A program made the position numbers and the translations under genes. Source: CAZICM01 sp964537685 (GTDB lineage Bacteria > Myxococcota_A > Polyangia > Polyangiales > Polyangiaceae). Taken from it: a stretch of 64,000 nt of DNA. How positions within the stretch are numbered: position 1 is the stretch's first letter; each line of letters starts with the position of its first letter. The stretch lies in assembly GCA_964537685.1 (NCBI GenBank), contig CAZICM010000012.1:124001-188000 (forward strand). Direction: 5' to 3'. Of this stretch, positions 1 to 7,965 are shown in pieces. A model generated the notes under the pieces. That model was not told the DNA's origin, made no database searches, and saw only the letters and a list, made by a program, of their open reading frames with translations.

Positions 1-743
1 GGAATTGGACCCCAATTTTTTAGAATTGTCCCGGTTTTGGGATCGAGTTCGACAATACAATCGGCGCACTCATTGCCTTTAATGGTGAGATAGGTTGGGC
101 CGTTAATGACGGAGACGATATCGCCGCTGGAAAAATATCCGGCCGAAAGCGCGCCCAATTTAATGGTGCTGACGGTGCCCGATTGGGTATCGATGCGAAT
201 GTAGTCGGCGCCGTTGTAGCCCACCAATGCTTCCGTAAAGGGATCGAGGGTGCCTTTGGGAACGAATGAAAGCGAATTGGGATAAGAACCATTGGATATC
301 AGTGTACAAACAGCCGTTTGTTTATCAATCTTATAGAATCCTCCAAATGTTGTACCGTATAGGTTTGAGTCTTTGTCGAGCGCGATATCGATAACGCCGG
401 CGCAGCCTTTGAAGTTGCCAACGACGGTCACTTCTTTGGTATTTGGATCGAGCCGGTAGAGTTCGTCTGGACTATGACCGTATACTTCCGCAATTAGATT
501 GTCTCCTCCTCCGCCTGCGCCGCCACCGCCGCCGACGCCCACGCCTACCGAAATGTCACCACTGCTGCTTGAATTGGAAGCGCCGCCCTGAGCGGCCTGG
601 CCCCCCTGCCCTCCCCCGGTCGACGATGTTCCCGATGCGCCTCCCGCTCCAAAGACCAAATCGTCCGCTGTTGCGGAACAGCCAAAATAAAGTGCGCTGA
701 GCCCAAAGAGCCCAGCCGCCATCTGCCATGACAACGATTTCAT
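1..743 (-). CDS. Gly-rich lipoprotein, C-terminus beyond window edge
   Basis: The frame starts at an ATG with a GGGAG ribosome site 6-7 bases upstream and stays open to the window edge. The N-terminus is a lipoprotein signal with the lipid-attachment Cys in LYFGCSA. A Gly/Ser/Ala/Gln-rich low-complexity spacer follows at about residues 30-80. The rest reads like a beta-propeller, with strand pairs such as YRLDPNTKEVTVVGNF and FYKIDKQTAVCTL, of the kind seen in SMP-30/Vgb-like or YncE-like propellers. I infer a surface or periplasmic anchored protein of unknown ligand. Such Gly-rich spacers are common in myxobacterial lipoproteins. The Gly-rich spacer also reads open in other frames and on the other strand, but only this frame joins a signal peptide to a plausible fold. 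Confidence 0.8.
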   Translation of the reverse strand, partial: MKSLSWQMAAGLFGLSALYFGCSATADDLVFGAGGASGTSSTGGGQGGQAAQGGASNSSSSGDISVGVGVGGGGGAGGGGDNLIAEVYGHSPDELYRLDPNTKEVTVVGNFKGCAGVIDIALDKDSNLYGTTFGGFYKIDKQTAVCTLISNGSYPNSLSFVPKGTLDPFTEALVGYNGADYIRIDTQSGTVSTIKLGALSAGYFSSGDIVSVINGPTYLTIKGNECADCIVELDPKTGTILKNWGPI

Positions 744-819
744 TGATATCTCCCTTCAATTCAAGTGAATGTATCACGGGGAGACGGGGCGGGGCGCGCG
801 GAGGCGGAGGGAGGGGAAA

Positions 820-2187
820 TTAATCGGCGTCTGGCTTGGAATCGCCTGAAGGATCGGTTTTTGGAGGCTCGTCGGCGAGCACGGGTTCGGGGAGGTGGAG
901 GCTGGGCGCGGGAGGGACGGTTTGCACGGCATCGTCGCTCTGCAAGCCCATGGTTGTTTCGCGGAAATGTAAAAAGATCGTTTGAAGAATCGATAGGCAG
1001 GGGACGGCGAAGAGCGCGCCTTTGATTTGAAAGAAATGCTCGCCCACCAAGAGGGAAAAGACGACGAGCACGGGATGGATTTTCGCGGAGTCGCCGATGA
1101 TTTTTGGATTGAGGAAATTGGCTTCCAGTTGATGAATGCCGACGATCCAAGCGAGGACGCCGACGGCTGTTCCAAAGCTTTGGGTGAGGCCGATTAAGAC
1201 GGCGGGGATCGAGCTGAGGATGGAGCCAAAGATGGGGATGATGGACATGGCTCCCGCGATCACGGAAAGAATTGGCCAGTATTTCAAGCCGAAGAGCCAG
1301 AATCCAATGGCCGAGAGGACGCCGTTGACAAGGCAAATTAAGAGCTGGCCGCGGACGACGCCGGAGAGGCCCCGATCGAGGCGCTGCATAAAGCGATCGA
1401 AGGAGGGCTGGGAGGCGGGGTGAACGAGATCGCGGAAGAAATCGAGGATTTTCTCCTGGGTCAGCATCATGTAGGCGCCGAGCATGAGCGTCATGAAGAG
1501 CGTGAAGATGCCGTAGGAGATGGCTCCGACAATCTGCTGGCCGATGCGCAAGAGGGTAAGCGTGTTTTCGCGCAGGTAAGTCAGTGCCTTGTCAAAGCCT
1601 TCGCGGAGCATGGCGGCGCTCGAGAGCGAAGGTCCGCGCTCGATGGCTTTAAGCTGGTAGGTGCCTTCGCGGACTTCCGTGATTTGTAGGCCGCTGACGA
1701 TGTGAACATCGTAGACGCCGTCGCCGCGGGGCTTGAGCTGGATGGGTGCGGGATGGTCTTCCTCGGGAGGCGGGATGACTTCGGGAGGAAGGTCGGCGGG
1801 TACGCCGGATGCCTCGCTGCGGCCGGTCCATGTGGCGAGTTTGGCGTCGATTTTAGGCAGCAGATCGTCGCGGAGATGATCGCGCAGTTTGGGCCATTCG
1901 GTGCGGAGGGCGCGGCCTTCTGCGGCGAGGCGGGGAACGATGGCTCCGACAAATCCGCCGACGGCGCCCAGGGCCAGCGCATAGACAATCAAGATGGCGG
2001 CCCAGCGCGGGATTTTGAGGCGTTCGACCCTTCGCACGCCGGGCGAGCACACGTAGGCAACGACCATCCCGAGAATGAAGGGCAACAGAACTTCACGCGA
2101 GGCGACGATGAGCGCGGTGACGCAAACGGCGCTTAGAGCGAGGAATATTTTTCGGTTCTTGGAGCGAAACGAGCTGTTTCCATCCAT
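820..2187 (-). CDS. AI-2E family transporter (PerM/TqsA-type membrane protein)
   Basis: This 455-residue protein has the AI-2E transporter layout. Two N-terminal membrane segments (about 15-32 and 60-85) include REVLLPFILGMVVAYVCSPGV. A long non-membrane segment follows (about 90-220). A block of C-terminal membrane helices then contains the conserved PIFGSILSSIPAVLIGL stretch and a late FLNPKIIGDSAKIHPVLVV motif. Family members export small molecules or act as Na+/H+ antiporters; the substrate cannot be read from sequence. The central soluble loop is longer than in E. coli TqsA and carries a Pro/Glu-rich insert (PPEVIPPPEEDHPAP). The C-terminus is an acidic, Pro-rich cytoplasmic tail. Confidence 0.9.
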   Translation of the reverse strand: MDGNSSFRSKNRKIFLALSAVCVTALIVASREVLLPFILGMVVAYVCSPGVRRVERLKIPRWAAILIVYALALGAVGGFVGAIVPRLAAEGRALRTEWPKLRDHLRDDLLPKIDAKLATWTGRSEASGVPADLPPEVIPPPEEDHPAPIQLKPRGDGVYDVHIVSGLQITEVREGTYQLKAIERGPSLSSAAMLREGFDKALTYLRENTLTLLRIGQQIVGAISYGIFTLFMTLMLGAYMMLTQEKILDFFRDLVHPASQPSFDRFMQRLDRGLSGVVRGQLLICLVNGVLSAIGFWLFGLKYWPILSVIAGAMSIIPIFGSILSSIPAVLIGLTQSFGTAVGVLAWIVGIHQLEANFLNPKIIGDSAKIHPVLVVFSLLVGEHFFQIKGALFAVPCLSILQTIFLHFRETTMGLQSDDAVQTVPPAPSLHLPEPVLADEPPKTDPSGDSKPDAD

Positions 2188-2221
2188 GGCGGTATCCCAT
2201 CCTTCCGGCGGCGTTTGGCGT

Positions 2222-2734
2222 TTAGAGAGTCTTGTCTTGGCTTAAATCGCTGAACAGGGGCTCGAGATAGTCGCGTGTTTTTTCGAGCGCTTGAGGCATG
2301 ACGCGAACATCGGCGACAACGGGCATGAAGTTGGTGTCGCCGGGCCAGCGCGGGACGATATGCACATGCAGGTGCTCGGCGATGCCGGCGCCGGCTGTGG
2401 CGCCGAGGTTTATGCCGATATTCAATCCATCGGCGTTCACGGCCTTTTTTAAGCGTTCGGCCGATGCGCGGACCAGCCTGAACAAGGCGTCGTAATCGGC
2501 GTCCGAGAGCCCTTCGAGCGAGCTTTGATGCGCATGAGGCAAAACGAGCAAATGCCCCGAAGCAAAGGGATAACGGTTCAGCATCACAAAGACGCGCTCG
2601 CCTGAAAAAATGACGAAGCGGGCTTTCCGTTCCTCGGGCGATGCTTGGGAAACACCGCAGAAGATGCATGTTTTATGGTCTTTGGGCGACAGGATGTACT
2701 CCATGCGCCAAGGTGCCCAGAGCGGCTGGCTCAT
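2222..2734 (-). CDS. HIT family hydrolase/phosphorylase (Ap4A-type)
   Basis: The protein begins MSQPLWAPWRMEYI, typical of the single-domain HIT branch that includes actinobacterial Ap4A phosphorylases. It ends its core with the His triad EHLHVHIVPRW. Family members cleave or phosphorolyse dinucleoside polyphosphates or nucleoside phosphoramidates, with the middle His of HxHxH as nucleophile. A CIFC pair lies near residue 23, as in related proteins. The frame is open further upstream, but that part lies over the neighbouring gene and is Arg-rich, so I placed the start at the ATG before SQPLWAPW. The length of 170 aa is normal for the family. Confidence 0.88.
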   Translation of the reverse strand: MSQPLWAPWRMEYILSPKDHKTCIFCGVSQASPEERKARFVIFSGERVFVMLNRYPFASGHLLVLPHAHQSSLEGLSDADYDALFRLVRASAERLKKAVNADGLNIGINLGATAGAGIAEHLHVHIVPRWPGDTNFMPVVADVRVMPQALEKTRDYLEPLFSDLSQDKTL

Positions 2735-2796
2735 CGGGCGTGACGCTAACATCCGATGCGCTGCGGGAGAAGCGCGCGCACATGGGCTGCCCTGTT

Positions 2797-3165
2797 TTAG
2801 TGCGAGGGCGAGAGCAGTAGATCCAGTGAAATTGAAATGCCAATTCCAGCAGCCGTTCCAAACACGCCCCATGCGAAGTCGCGCATGGAGGGAGTTCCAA
2901 ATCCCGTTGCATCCAGGGCTTCTTTGATCAGTGAGGCGCTGATGCCCAGCGATAGGCCGAGGCCGATGCGCAGATCGCGGTCGCCCTGGGCCAGTGCGGC
3001 GAGGCCGTATCCTCCGCAGGCGATGGTTCCGCCCGCCGCGAAATGCAGGGCTTTGTCGGGCGCGAACCAAGGATCGGGGCGCTGTGGATCGGCGAGCGCG
3101 GGTGTTGATGCCGCGATCAAACAAGCCATTGCGGGAATGCGGATATGCCTAGAGATGAAGTTCAT
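2797..3165 (-). CDS. small exported protein, YfiM/DUF2279-like
   Basis: The 122-residue product starts with a signal peptide ending in PALA-DP. It carries WFAPDKALHFAAGG near residues 33-46, a D-K-x-x-H-F signature that resembles the YfiM/DUF2279 group of small envelope proteins. Gly/Ala-rich helices follow (GLGLSLGISASLIKEALD; WGVFGTAAGIGISISL), which look membrane-associated. The start overlaps the end of the upstream ATPase gene by 17 bases, so the two are probably cotranscribed. No enzymatic function can be stated. The family assignment rests on the one motif and the overall layout. Confidence 0.65.
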   Translation of the reverse strand: MNFISRHIRIPAMACLIAASTPALADPQRPDPWFAPDKALHFAAGGTIACGGYGLAALAQGDRDLRIGLGLSLGISASLIKEALDATGFGTPSMRDFAWGVFGTAAGIGISISLDLLLSPSH

Positions 3166-4297
3166 GCGGAGTTGTTTCGCTGGGCATCCAGGCAGCCAGC
3201 GCCGAATGGGTGAGGCCCCGGGCGGCGCAGCTCCGGACCAGGTCTTTTAATAAGGCGGCGTCGGGCTCGCGCTCGATGCCGGCATACGCGATCAGCGTGT
3301 GCAAACATTTTTCATCAAATTGACTTCTAAATCGATAAAATTGTAATAGAACGCGGTAGCCTGTTGAATGTGGAAGGCGTTTTACAAGGTCTTCCAGACA
3401 CTGCATGGCATGGTCTGGATTATCGATGACAATATGAGCAATTCGATCGAGTTCTTCCTTCAGTGAGCGCTGCACATCTTCACCAAAGAGCGCGTTGAGC
3501 AGCGGGCCAAAGCGCATTCCTTCGGGGATATGGCTGTGGGCCGGCGATTGATTTCCGAGTCCAACCGGATCGCGCACGGTGGGTGCGTGGGGGCGCGCTT
3601 GGCTGAATGGAGCGGCGAGCGAAGAGCGAAGCTGTTCAGCGGGAATTGAGTCTGAGCCGTCGGCGGGAATCACAACGGGCAAGATATGGAGGGCCTCTTG
3701 TCCCGGAAGGCGGGCGAGATCGGCAATTCCATGCAGCAGGGCTTGTGTGCCCTCGAGGCTTTCCTGTGTGCCGTCGACAAAACAGAGCGCCGTATCGGCA
3801 AGCACCGCGAGGGCAATGCCGCCGAGTTCGGAAACGCCTGAATGGGTGTCGAGGAAGAGATAGGAAGGCGACCATTGGCTTTCAAACTTTTCTTTGATCT
3901 CGAGCAGGAGGGGCACGATGGCCGCGTCTTCGCCGTGAAAGAAATTGCTTTTGCGCAGGGCCGCAAGCGTTTGAAAGTAAGAGCCCCGGGGCGCGGCTCC
4001 CGCGGGGAGAAGAACCAGCTTTCCTTGCTGATCTGCCGTCTCTGCGGGGCCCGCGAAATGAAGCTCCTGAGCGAGTTCTTTGCGTTCGGCGAAGGCGAGG
4101 AGATCGTCCACGAGGCCGCCTTGAATGCGCGAGCGCTCTTCCGGGGAGAGCAGCCGGTAATGCATGCAGGGCGCCTCGAGATCGAGATCGATAACGCCGA
4201 CGGTGTGTCCCTGCGAAACGAGGAAGCGGGCCAGATAAACCAGGGCGGAGCTCTTTGCCGCATGGTCGCGGTAGGCGTGAAAGACAAAGGTGTGCAT
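3149..4297 (-). CDS. ParA/MinD-like (KGGVGR-type) ATPase with degenerate P-loop
   Basis: The N-terminus follows the SIMIBI ATPase plan: a beta strand (HTFVFHAY), the P-loop position, a helix (ALVYLARFLVSQG), then VGVIDLDLEAP, which matches the DLEAPG signature of KGGVGR-type ParA relatives. The P-loop itself reads RDHAAKSS (residues 10-17) where KGGVGRT or KGGVGKTT is expected. The second-position Lys survives and the two glycines are lost. Further ATPase elements are FLDTHSGVSELG (about residue 155) and LCFVDGTQESLEG. The C-terminal third is helical and unassigned. An AAGGA ribosome site 8 bases before the second ATG sets the start there. The unknown 4319-4762 gene lies just upstream and is probably a partner. 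Confidence 0.7.
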   Translation of the reverse strand: MHTFVFHAYRDHAAKSSALVYLARFLVSQGHTVGVIDLDLEAPCMHYRLLSPEERSRIQGGLVDDLLAFAERKELAQELHFAGPAETADQQGKLVLLPAGAAPRGSYFQTLAALRKSNFFHGEDAAIVPLLLEIKEKFESQWSPSYLFLDTHSGVSELGGIALAVLADTALCFVDGTQESLEGTQALLHGIADLARLPGQEALHILPVVIPADGSDSIPAEQLRSSLAAPFSQARPHAPTVRDPVGLGNQSPAHSHIPEGMRFGPLLNALFGEDVQRSLKEELDRIAHIVIDNPDHAMQCLEDLVKRLPHSTGYRVLLQFYRFRSQFDEKCLHTLIAYAGIEREPDAALLKDLVRSCAARGLTHSALAAWMPSETTPHELHL

Positions 4298-4318
4298 CGC
4301 GGGCATCCTTGGGGCTAG

Positions 4319-4762
4319 CTATTCGCCCGAGGCCATAAAATAGCCTCTTTTGTGCATGGTCTTGACCAGCGGCATCAGGGCTTTTCCATAGCGTTTGCTC
4401 GCCATGGGAAAGGTCTTTGAAAGCTCTTCGGTTTCATTGGCAGCGGTGGCCGACAGTTCCCGTGCCCACAGCGCGGCATCGGCATGAGCGCCTGCTTCCT
4501 CGCTCTTTTTGCGGACAAATGTAAGGAGCGAACTCCAATCGCGGAAAGGCAATAACTCGGCTTTAAATCCTTCGGAACGCAGGGCGCGCTCCACATCGGC
4601 GGCGGTGGCCTCGCGCTTGTCTTCATAGGGAGGGCGGATGAAATAAATCCGGTATCCCTCGCGCGCATAAGCCAATCCTTGATCAAAAGCAGCGGCGAGC
4701 AGGCTAAGCATAAGCGCCTCCTTTTCCGCGATTAAATGAAGGCCGCGCGCTCGGAACAACAT
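4319..4762 (-). CDS. hypothetical protein, partner of the ParA-like gene
   Basis: This protein of about 147 residues is a mixed alpha/beta soluble protein without a signal peptide. It includes MLSLLAAAFDQGLAYAREGY, IYFIRPPYEDK and ELLPFRDWSSLLTFVRKKSE. I do not recognise a family. It ends 21 bases before the ParA-like gene on the same strand, so the two are likely one transcript. The frame is open back to a TTG at 4795. That codon lies in the T-run of the rpsA terminator and has no ribosome site, so I prefer the internal ATG at 4762, which itself has only a weak upstream GGCTGG. The start is therefore uncertain. Confidence 0.6.
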   Translation of the reverse strand: MLFRARGLHLIAEKEALMLSLLAAAFDQGLAYAREGYRIYFIRPPYEDKREATAADVERALRSEGFKAELLPFRDWSSLLTFVRKKSEEAGAHADAALWARELSATAANETEELSKTFPMASKRYGKALMPLVKTMHKRGYFMASGE

Positions 4763-4793
4763 CCAGCCGGATGGCGGGTTTTTGATATCGGAC

Positions 4794-4845
4794 AAAAAAC
4801 GTCCGGGTCCTAAATTCCCTCGTTTTCAAGGGATTTAGAACCCGG
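4794..4845 (-). terminator. rho-independent terminator after rpsA
   Basis: Arms at 4803-4820 and 4828-4845 form a long hairpin. Both contain CTAAAT/ATTTAG and CCGGG/CCCGG pairs, with one mismatch and one bulge around a short loop. On the minus strand the hairpin is followed five bases later by TTTTTT. It lies 25 bases beyond the rpsA stop codon, the expected place to end the aroA-cmk-rpsA transcript. Confidence 0.85.
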
Positions 4846-4869
4846 CCGAAACGTGCGGAGCAGGTTCGC

Positions 4870-6600
4870 TTACTTCAGATCGAGCTTCCCGCCCAGCTTC
4901 TCTTTGATGAGATCGCCGATTGTGCCGGGAGCGGCCTTCTCTTCCTCGGTGATCTTCTTCTTCTGCGGGCGCTCGGCAGGCTGCGGCTTCTCGACGCCCA
5001 CGTTCTTCATGGTCGCAAAGAGGCGGCGATCTACCGTGTCGATGCTGGAGATCTCAACCTTGATCTTGTCGGCGACTTTGATCTTGGTGCCCTCGGGCTC
5101 GACAATATCCGCCGTCTGCACCAGCGCTTCCACGCCTTCGCGCAGCCGCACAAAGATGCCGTATTCGACGATGCTCACGACATCGGCGTCGTCGATCACG
5201 CGGCCCATCGGGTACTCCGTCATCAGGCTCGGCCAGGGATCATCCCAGAGCTGCTTGATGCCAAGCGAAACCTTCTTCTCGTCGTGGTTGATCGAGAGAA
5301 TGATCGCTTCCACATCGTCGCCCTTGTGATGCATGTCGGTCGGGTTGTTGACGCGGACGGTCCACGACAGATCGCTCTTGTGCACCATGCCGTCGACGCC
5401 CTCTTCGATGCCCACGAAAACGCCGTAATCCGTGAGCGAACGCACCTTGCCCGCGATTTTGTCGCCGGGGTGGTACTTGTCGGTGAAGAGTTGCCACGGA
5501 TCGGGCTCGAGTTGCTTGAGTCCGAGGCTGATGCGCTTGGCGCGCGCGTCGACTTCGAGCACTTGGCACTCGAGCTCTTGGCCCACCTCGAGCAGCTTGG
5601 AAGGATGCTTGACCTTCTTGGTCCAGCTCATCTCGCTGACGTGAATGAGACCTTCGACGCCGGGTTCCAGCTCCACGAAGGCGCCGTAATCGGTGATCGA
5701 CATGACCTTGCCGCGAACCTTCTTGCCCGCGGGATACGCCTCTTCGGCGTGGTTCCAAGGATCTTCCTGGGTCTGCTTCAAACCCAGCGAAACGCGTTCC
5801 GTCTCGGGGTTGTACTTGAGCACCTTCACCGTGACTTCATCGCCGACATTGAAGACTTCGTTGGGATGATTCACGCGGCCCCAGCTCATATCGGTGATAT
5901 GCAGCAGGCCGTCGATCCCGCCGAGATCCACGAAGGCGCCGTACTCGGTGATGTTCTTGATCGTGCCCTTTACAACCATGCCCTCGGTCAACGTCTCGAG
6001 CGTCTTCTGCTTCATCTCGTCGCGTTCGCGCTCCAGGAGCACGCGCCGCGATAGAACGATGTTGCCGCGCTTCTTGTTGAACTTGATGACCTTGAATTTA
6101 TAGGTCTGGCCGATGAGCTTATCGAGGTTGCGGATTGGCCTGAGATCGACTTGAGAGCCCGGCAAGAATGCCTTGACGCCGCCCCGGATCGTAACGGACA
6201 AGCCGCCCTTTACCCGTTGGCTGATGGTGCCCTCGATGAGCTCGTCCGCCTCGCAGGCGTTCGAGATCTCATCCCAGACCTTCATCTTGTCAGCCTTCTC
6301 TTTGGACAAGGTCACGAGACCGTCATCGTTCTCGCGGCTCTCGATGTACACATCGACCTTGTCGCCCGCTTTGACGGAGATCTGCCCCGCACCGTCCGTG
6401 AACTCGCGCAGGGGAATAACGCCTTCGCTCTTGCCGCCGATGTCAACCACAACCGAATCGCGATCGACGTGCACGACCGTACCGCTGATGATTTCGCCCT
6501 CACGCGCGAAATCGCCTCCCCCCAAACTCTGCTCAAACAGCGCGGCAAAGCTATCCGCACCAAAATCCGACGTCATCTCCGCCGAGGTGTTGCTAGCCAT
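4870..6600 (-). CDS. rpsA: 30S ribosomal protein S1
   Basis: The 576-residue protein has six consecutive S1 OB-fold repeats. Repeats 1-2 are divergent and bind the ribosome in known S1 proteins (for example EGEIISGTVVHVDRDSVVVD and ELIEGTISQRVKGGLSV). Repeats 3-6 are canonical RNA-binding units with YGAFVDLGG, YGAFVELEPG, YGVFVGIEEG and YGIFVRLREG, most closing in VSLGLKQ or ISLGLKQ. Length and repeat number match proteobacterial S1, which recruits mRNA to the 30S subunit. The C-terminal tail is Lys/Glu-rich. The gene lies downstream of cmk, the classical order, although two unrelated-looking genes separate them here. A strong terminator follows. A 254-base leader or intergenic region precedes it and may hold its own promoter and S1 autoregulatory site. 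Confidence 0.97.
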   Translation of the reverse strand: MASNTSAEMTSDFGADSFAALFEQSLGGGDFAREGEIISGTVVHVDRDSVVVDIGGKSEGVIPLREFTDGAGQISVKAGDKVDVYIESRENDDGLVTLSKEKADKMKVWDEISNACEADELIEGTISQRVKGGLSVTIRGGVKAFLPGSQVDLRPIRNLDKLIGQTYKFKVIKFNKKRGNIVLSRRVLLERERDEMKQKTLETLTEGMVVKGTIKNITEYGAFVDLGGIDGLLHITDMSWGRVNHPNEVFNVGDEVTVKVLKYNPETERVSLGLKQTQEDPWNHAEEAYPAGKKVRGKVMSITDYGAFVELEPGVEGLIHVSEMSWTKKVKHPSKLLEVGQELECQVLEVDARAKRISLGLKQLEPDPWQLFTDKYHPGDKIAGKVRSLTDYGVFVGIEEGVDGMVHKSDLSWTVRVNNPTDMHHKGDDVEAIILSINHDEKKVSLGIKQLWDDPWPSLMTEYPMGRVIDDADVVSIVEYGIFVRLREGVEALVQTADIVEPEGTKIKVADKIKVEISSIDTVDRRLFATMKNVGVEKPQPAERPQKKKITEEEKAAPGTIGDLIKEKLGGKLDLK

Positions 6601-6783
6601 GTTGATTCTTCAAAGTCCTTCCTATGATGGATTCTCCTCCAGACCGCCCGCCCGCTGGTCCGGGCTTGGTTTCGCGGTAAACGCCTCGTGAAGCCTTGAC
6701 AGTGCCCCATGCACTGCAGGTCCTCGGGCTCTAAAGTCCGGTGATTTGGCCCGGTGAGCGATGGTCCGAAGAAGGGAGGCAGC

Positions 6784-6811
6784 CTCTAACCTAAGCGTGC
6801 GCCGCTGTCAA
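6784..6811 (-). promoter_or_regulatory. candidate sigma70 promoter for rpsA
   Basis: On the minus strand a perfect TTGACA (6806-6811) is followed after 16 bases by TTAGAG, a poor -10 match. It sits in the only sizeable gap of the block (6601-6854) and would give an rpsA leader of about 180 bases. The rest of the gap is GC-rich, contains short inverted repeats and shows no gene. The weak -10 keeps confidence low. Confidence 0.3.
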
Positions 6812-6854
6812 AACCCTTCCACGGGCATTGCCGGGATTTTGAAACGAAAGACCG

Positions 6855-7937
6855 CTAGGGCTTCGCGCGCCACCGCGAGGCGAGCTTTTCGCATGCGCGG
6901 TCCAGCCCTTCGTAAGGCCATGGAGCGCGCAGATGGACTTTGCCGTTTTCGATAGATGTGCCGGCGTTGGAGAGGGCTTGTTTTTCGCCCATGGTGTCTT
7001 CGGGAAGGAGCATCATGGCGAGGCGTCCCGCACCGAGAACGCGGTCAACGTCGGCCCGGATGGTTTCGGGGTTTTGTCCGGAAGCGGGCTCGAAAAAGAG
7101 CGAAAGCTCGGGCTTGCTATCGAGAAGAATGCGTCCCGTGAGCCGTTCCACCGAACCCAGCGCGGGTCCTCCTGGAATGAGCCGGCCCAGGGTGCGGGCG
7201 GCTCCGCTCCATGCGGTATCGCTGACGGCGAACACGACCGCGCCCTCTTTGGGCAATCCGATGCGATGCCATTCTTCTGTGGCGGGAAGCGCAGCCTTGA
7301 CGATGTCGGTGTCTGAACCCAACACGATGGTACTGTCGTCGGCTTGACCGATGACGATGGGCGTTGGGGATGGAGGTCCGACGAAGAGGGCTCCATCGCG
7401 TTTCCAGCCGACCCAGCCTTCTTCGCGGCTTAGTTTTTCGATGCCATCGACGAAGCCTGAGCGGGGCATTTTTCCGCCGAGCAACATCACCCAATCGCTG
7501 CCTGCGGAGGAGGCGATAACGATTTCGCGAAGGTCGGTGGCGAGGTTTAGGCCCGTGGCATCCTTGATGGAATCGGCGCGCGATTTTGTGCTGCTTTTGC
7601 CTTTTTTATCGGACGAGAAGGCTTGCTCAAACAGGATGGGCCAGAAGTGTTTGCGCACTGGGCCGAAGACCAAAATATCGGTGGCGGAGATGCGCATGAC
7701 GAGGTTGGCGTTGCCCGGCACATGATGAAGCGCGACCGGCTCATAGCGGACAAAGAAGACGTAGAAGGCGAGGGCCGAGCCGATCAGGAGAGCCAATACG
7801 GCGCCGACAGCGATGATGATGAATGCCCGCTTTTTCTTGGGTTTGGGCGCAGGAGGCTCTTCTTCTGGAGCGGTATCGCGCAGAAGTTTTTCATCGTCCA
7901 CGGTGGGCGGAGGGGGATCGATCAAGGTATCGGCCAT
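6855..7937 (-). CDS. single-pass membrane protein of unknown function, between cmk and rpsA
   Basis: The 360-residue protein has an acidic, Pro-rich cytoplasmic N-terminus (EEEPPAPKPKKKR), one membrane helix (about 38-62, AFIIIAVGAVLALLIG) and a large extracytoplasmic domain. The domain starts with VPGNANLVMRIS and repeats a pattern of strand plus 'value' segments (IVIASSAGSDWVMLLGGK; DSTIVLGSDTDIVKAAL). I do not recognise the family. Its layout resembles the next gene upstream (7966-8949), which carries IPGDLDLVLRVD at the matching point. The two may be diverged paralogues. It is 28 bases from that gene and on the same strand, so it is probably in the aroA-cmk operon. Confidence 0.75.
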   Translation of the reverse strand: MADTLIDPPPPTVDDEKLLRDTAPEEEPPAPKPKKKRAFIIIAVGAVLALLIGSALAFYVFFVRYEPVALHHVPGNANLVMRISATDILVFGPVRKHFWPILFEQAFSSDKKGKSSTKSRADSIKDATGLNLATDLREIVIASSAGSDWVMLLGGKMPRSGFVDGIEKLSREEGWVGWKRDGALFVGPPSPTPIVIGQADDSTIVLGSDTDIVKAALPATEEWHRIGLPKEGAVVFAVSDTAWSGAARTLGRLIPGGPALGSVERLTGRILLDSKPELSLFFEPASGQNPETIRADVDRVLGAGRLAMMLLPEDTMGEKQALSNAGTSIENGKVHLRAPWPYEGLDRACEKLASRWRAKP

Positions 7938-7965
7938 GGAGAGGGCTCAATGTACACGAAACCCT

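Noticed and set aside
2222..3124. HIT gene extended upstream to 3124
   Set aside because: The extra part is Arg-rich and overlaps the small exported protein gene on the same strand. The HIT family starts near the ATG at 2734.
5284..6054. Plus-strand open frame of 256 codons
   Set aside because: It lies wholly opposite rpsA, whose six S1 repeats are clear.
6696..6730. TTGACA on the plus strand upstream of rpsA
   Set aside because: No plus-strand gene follows and no -10 element is near; it is probably chance.
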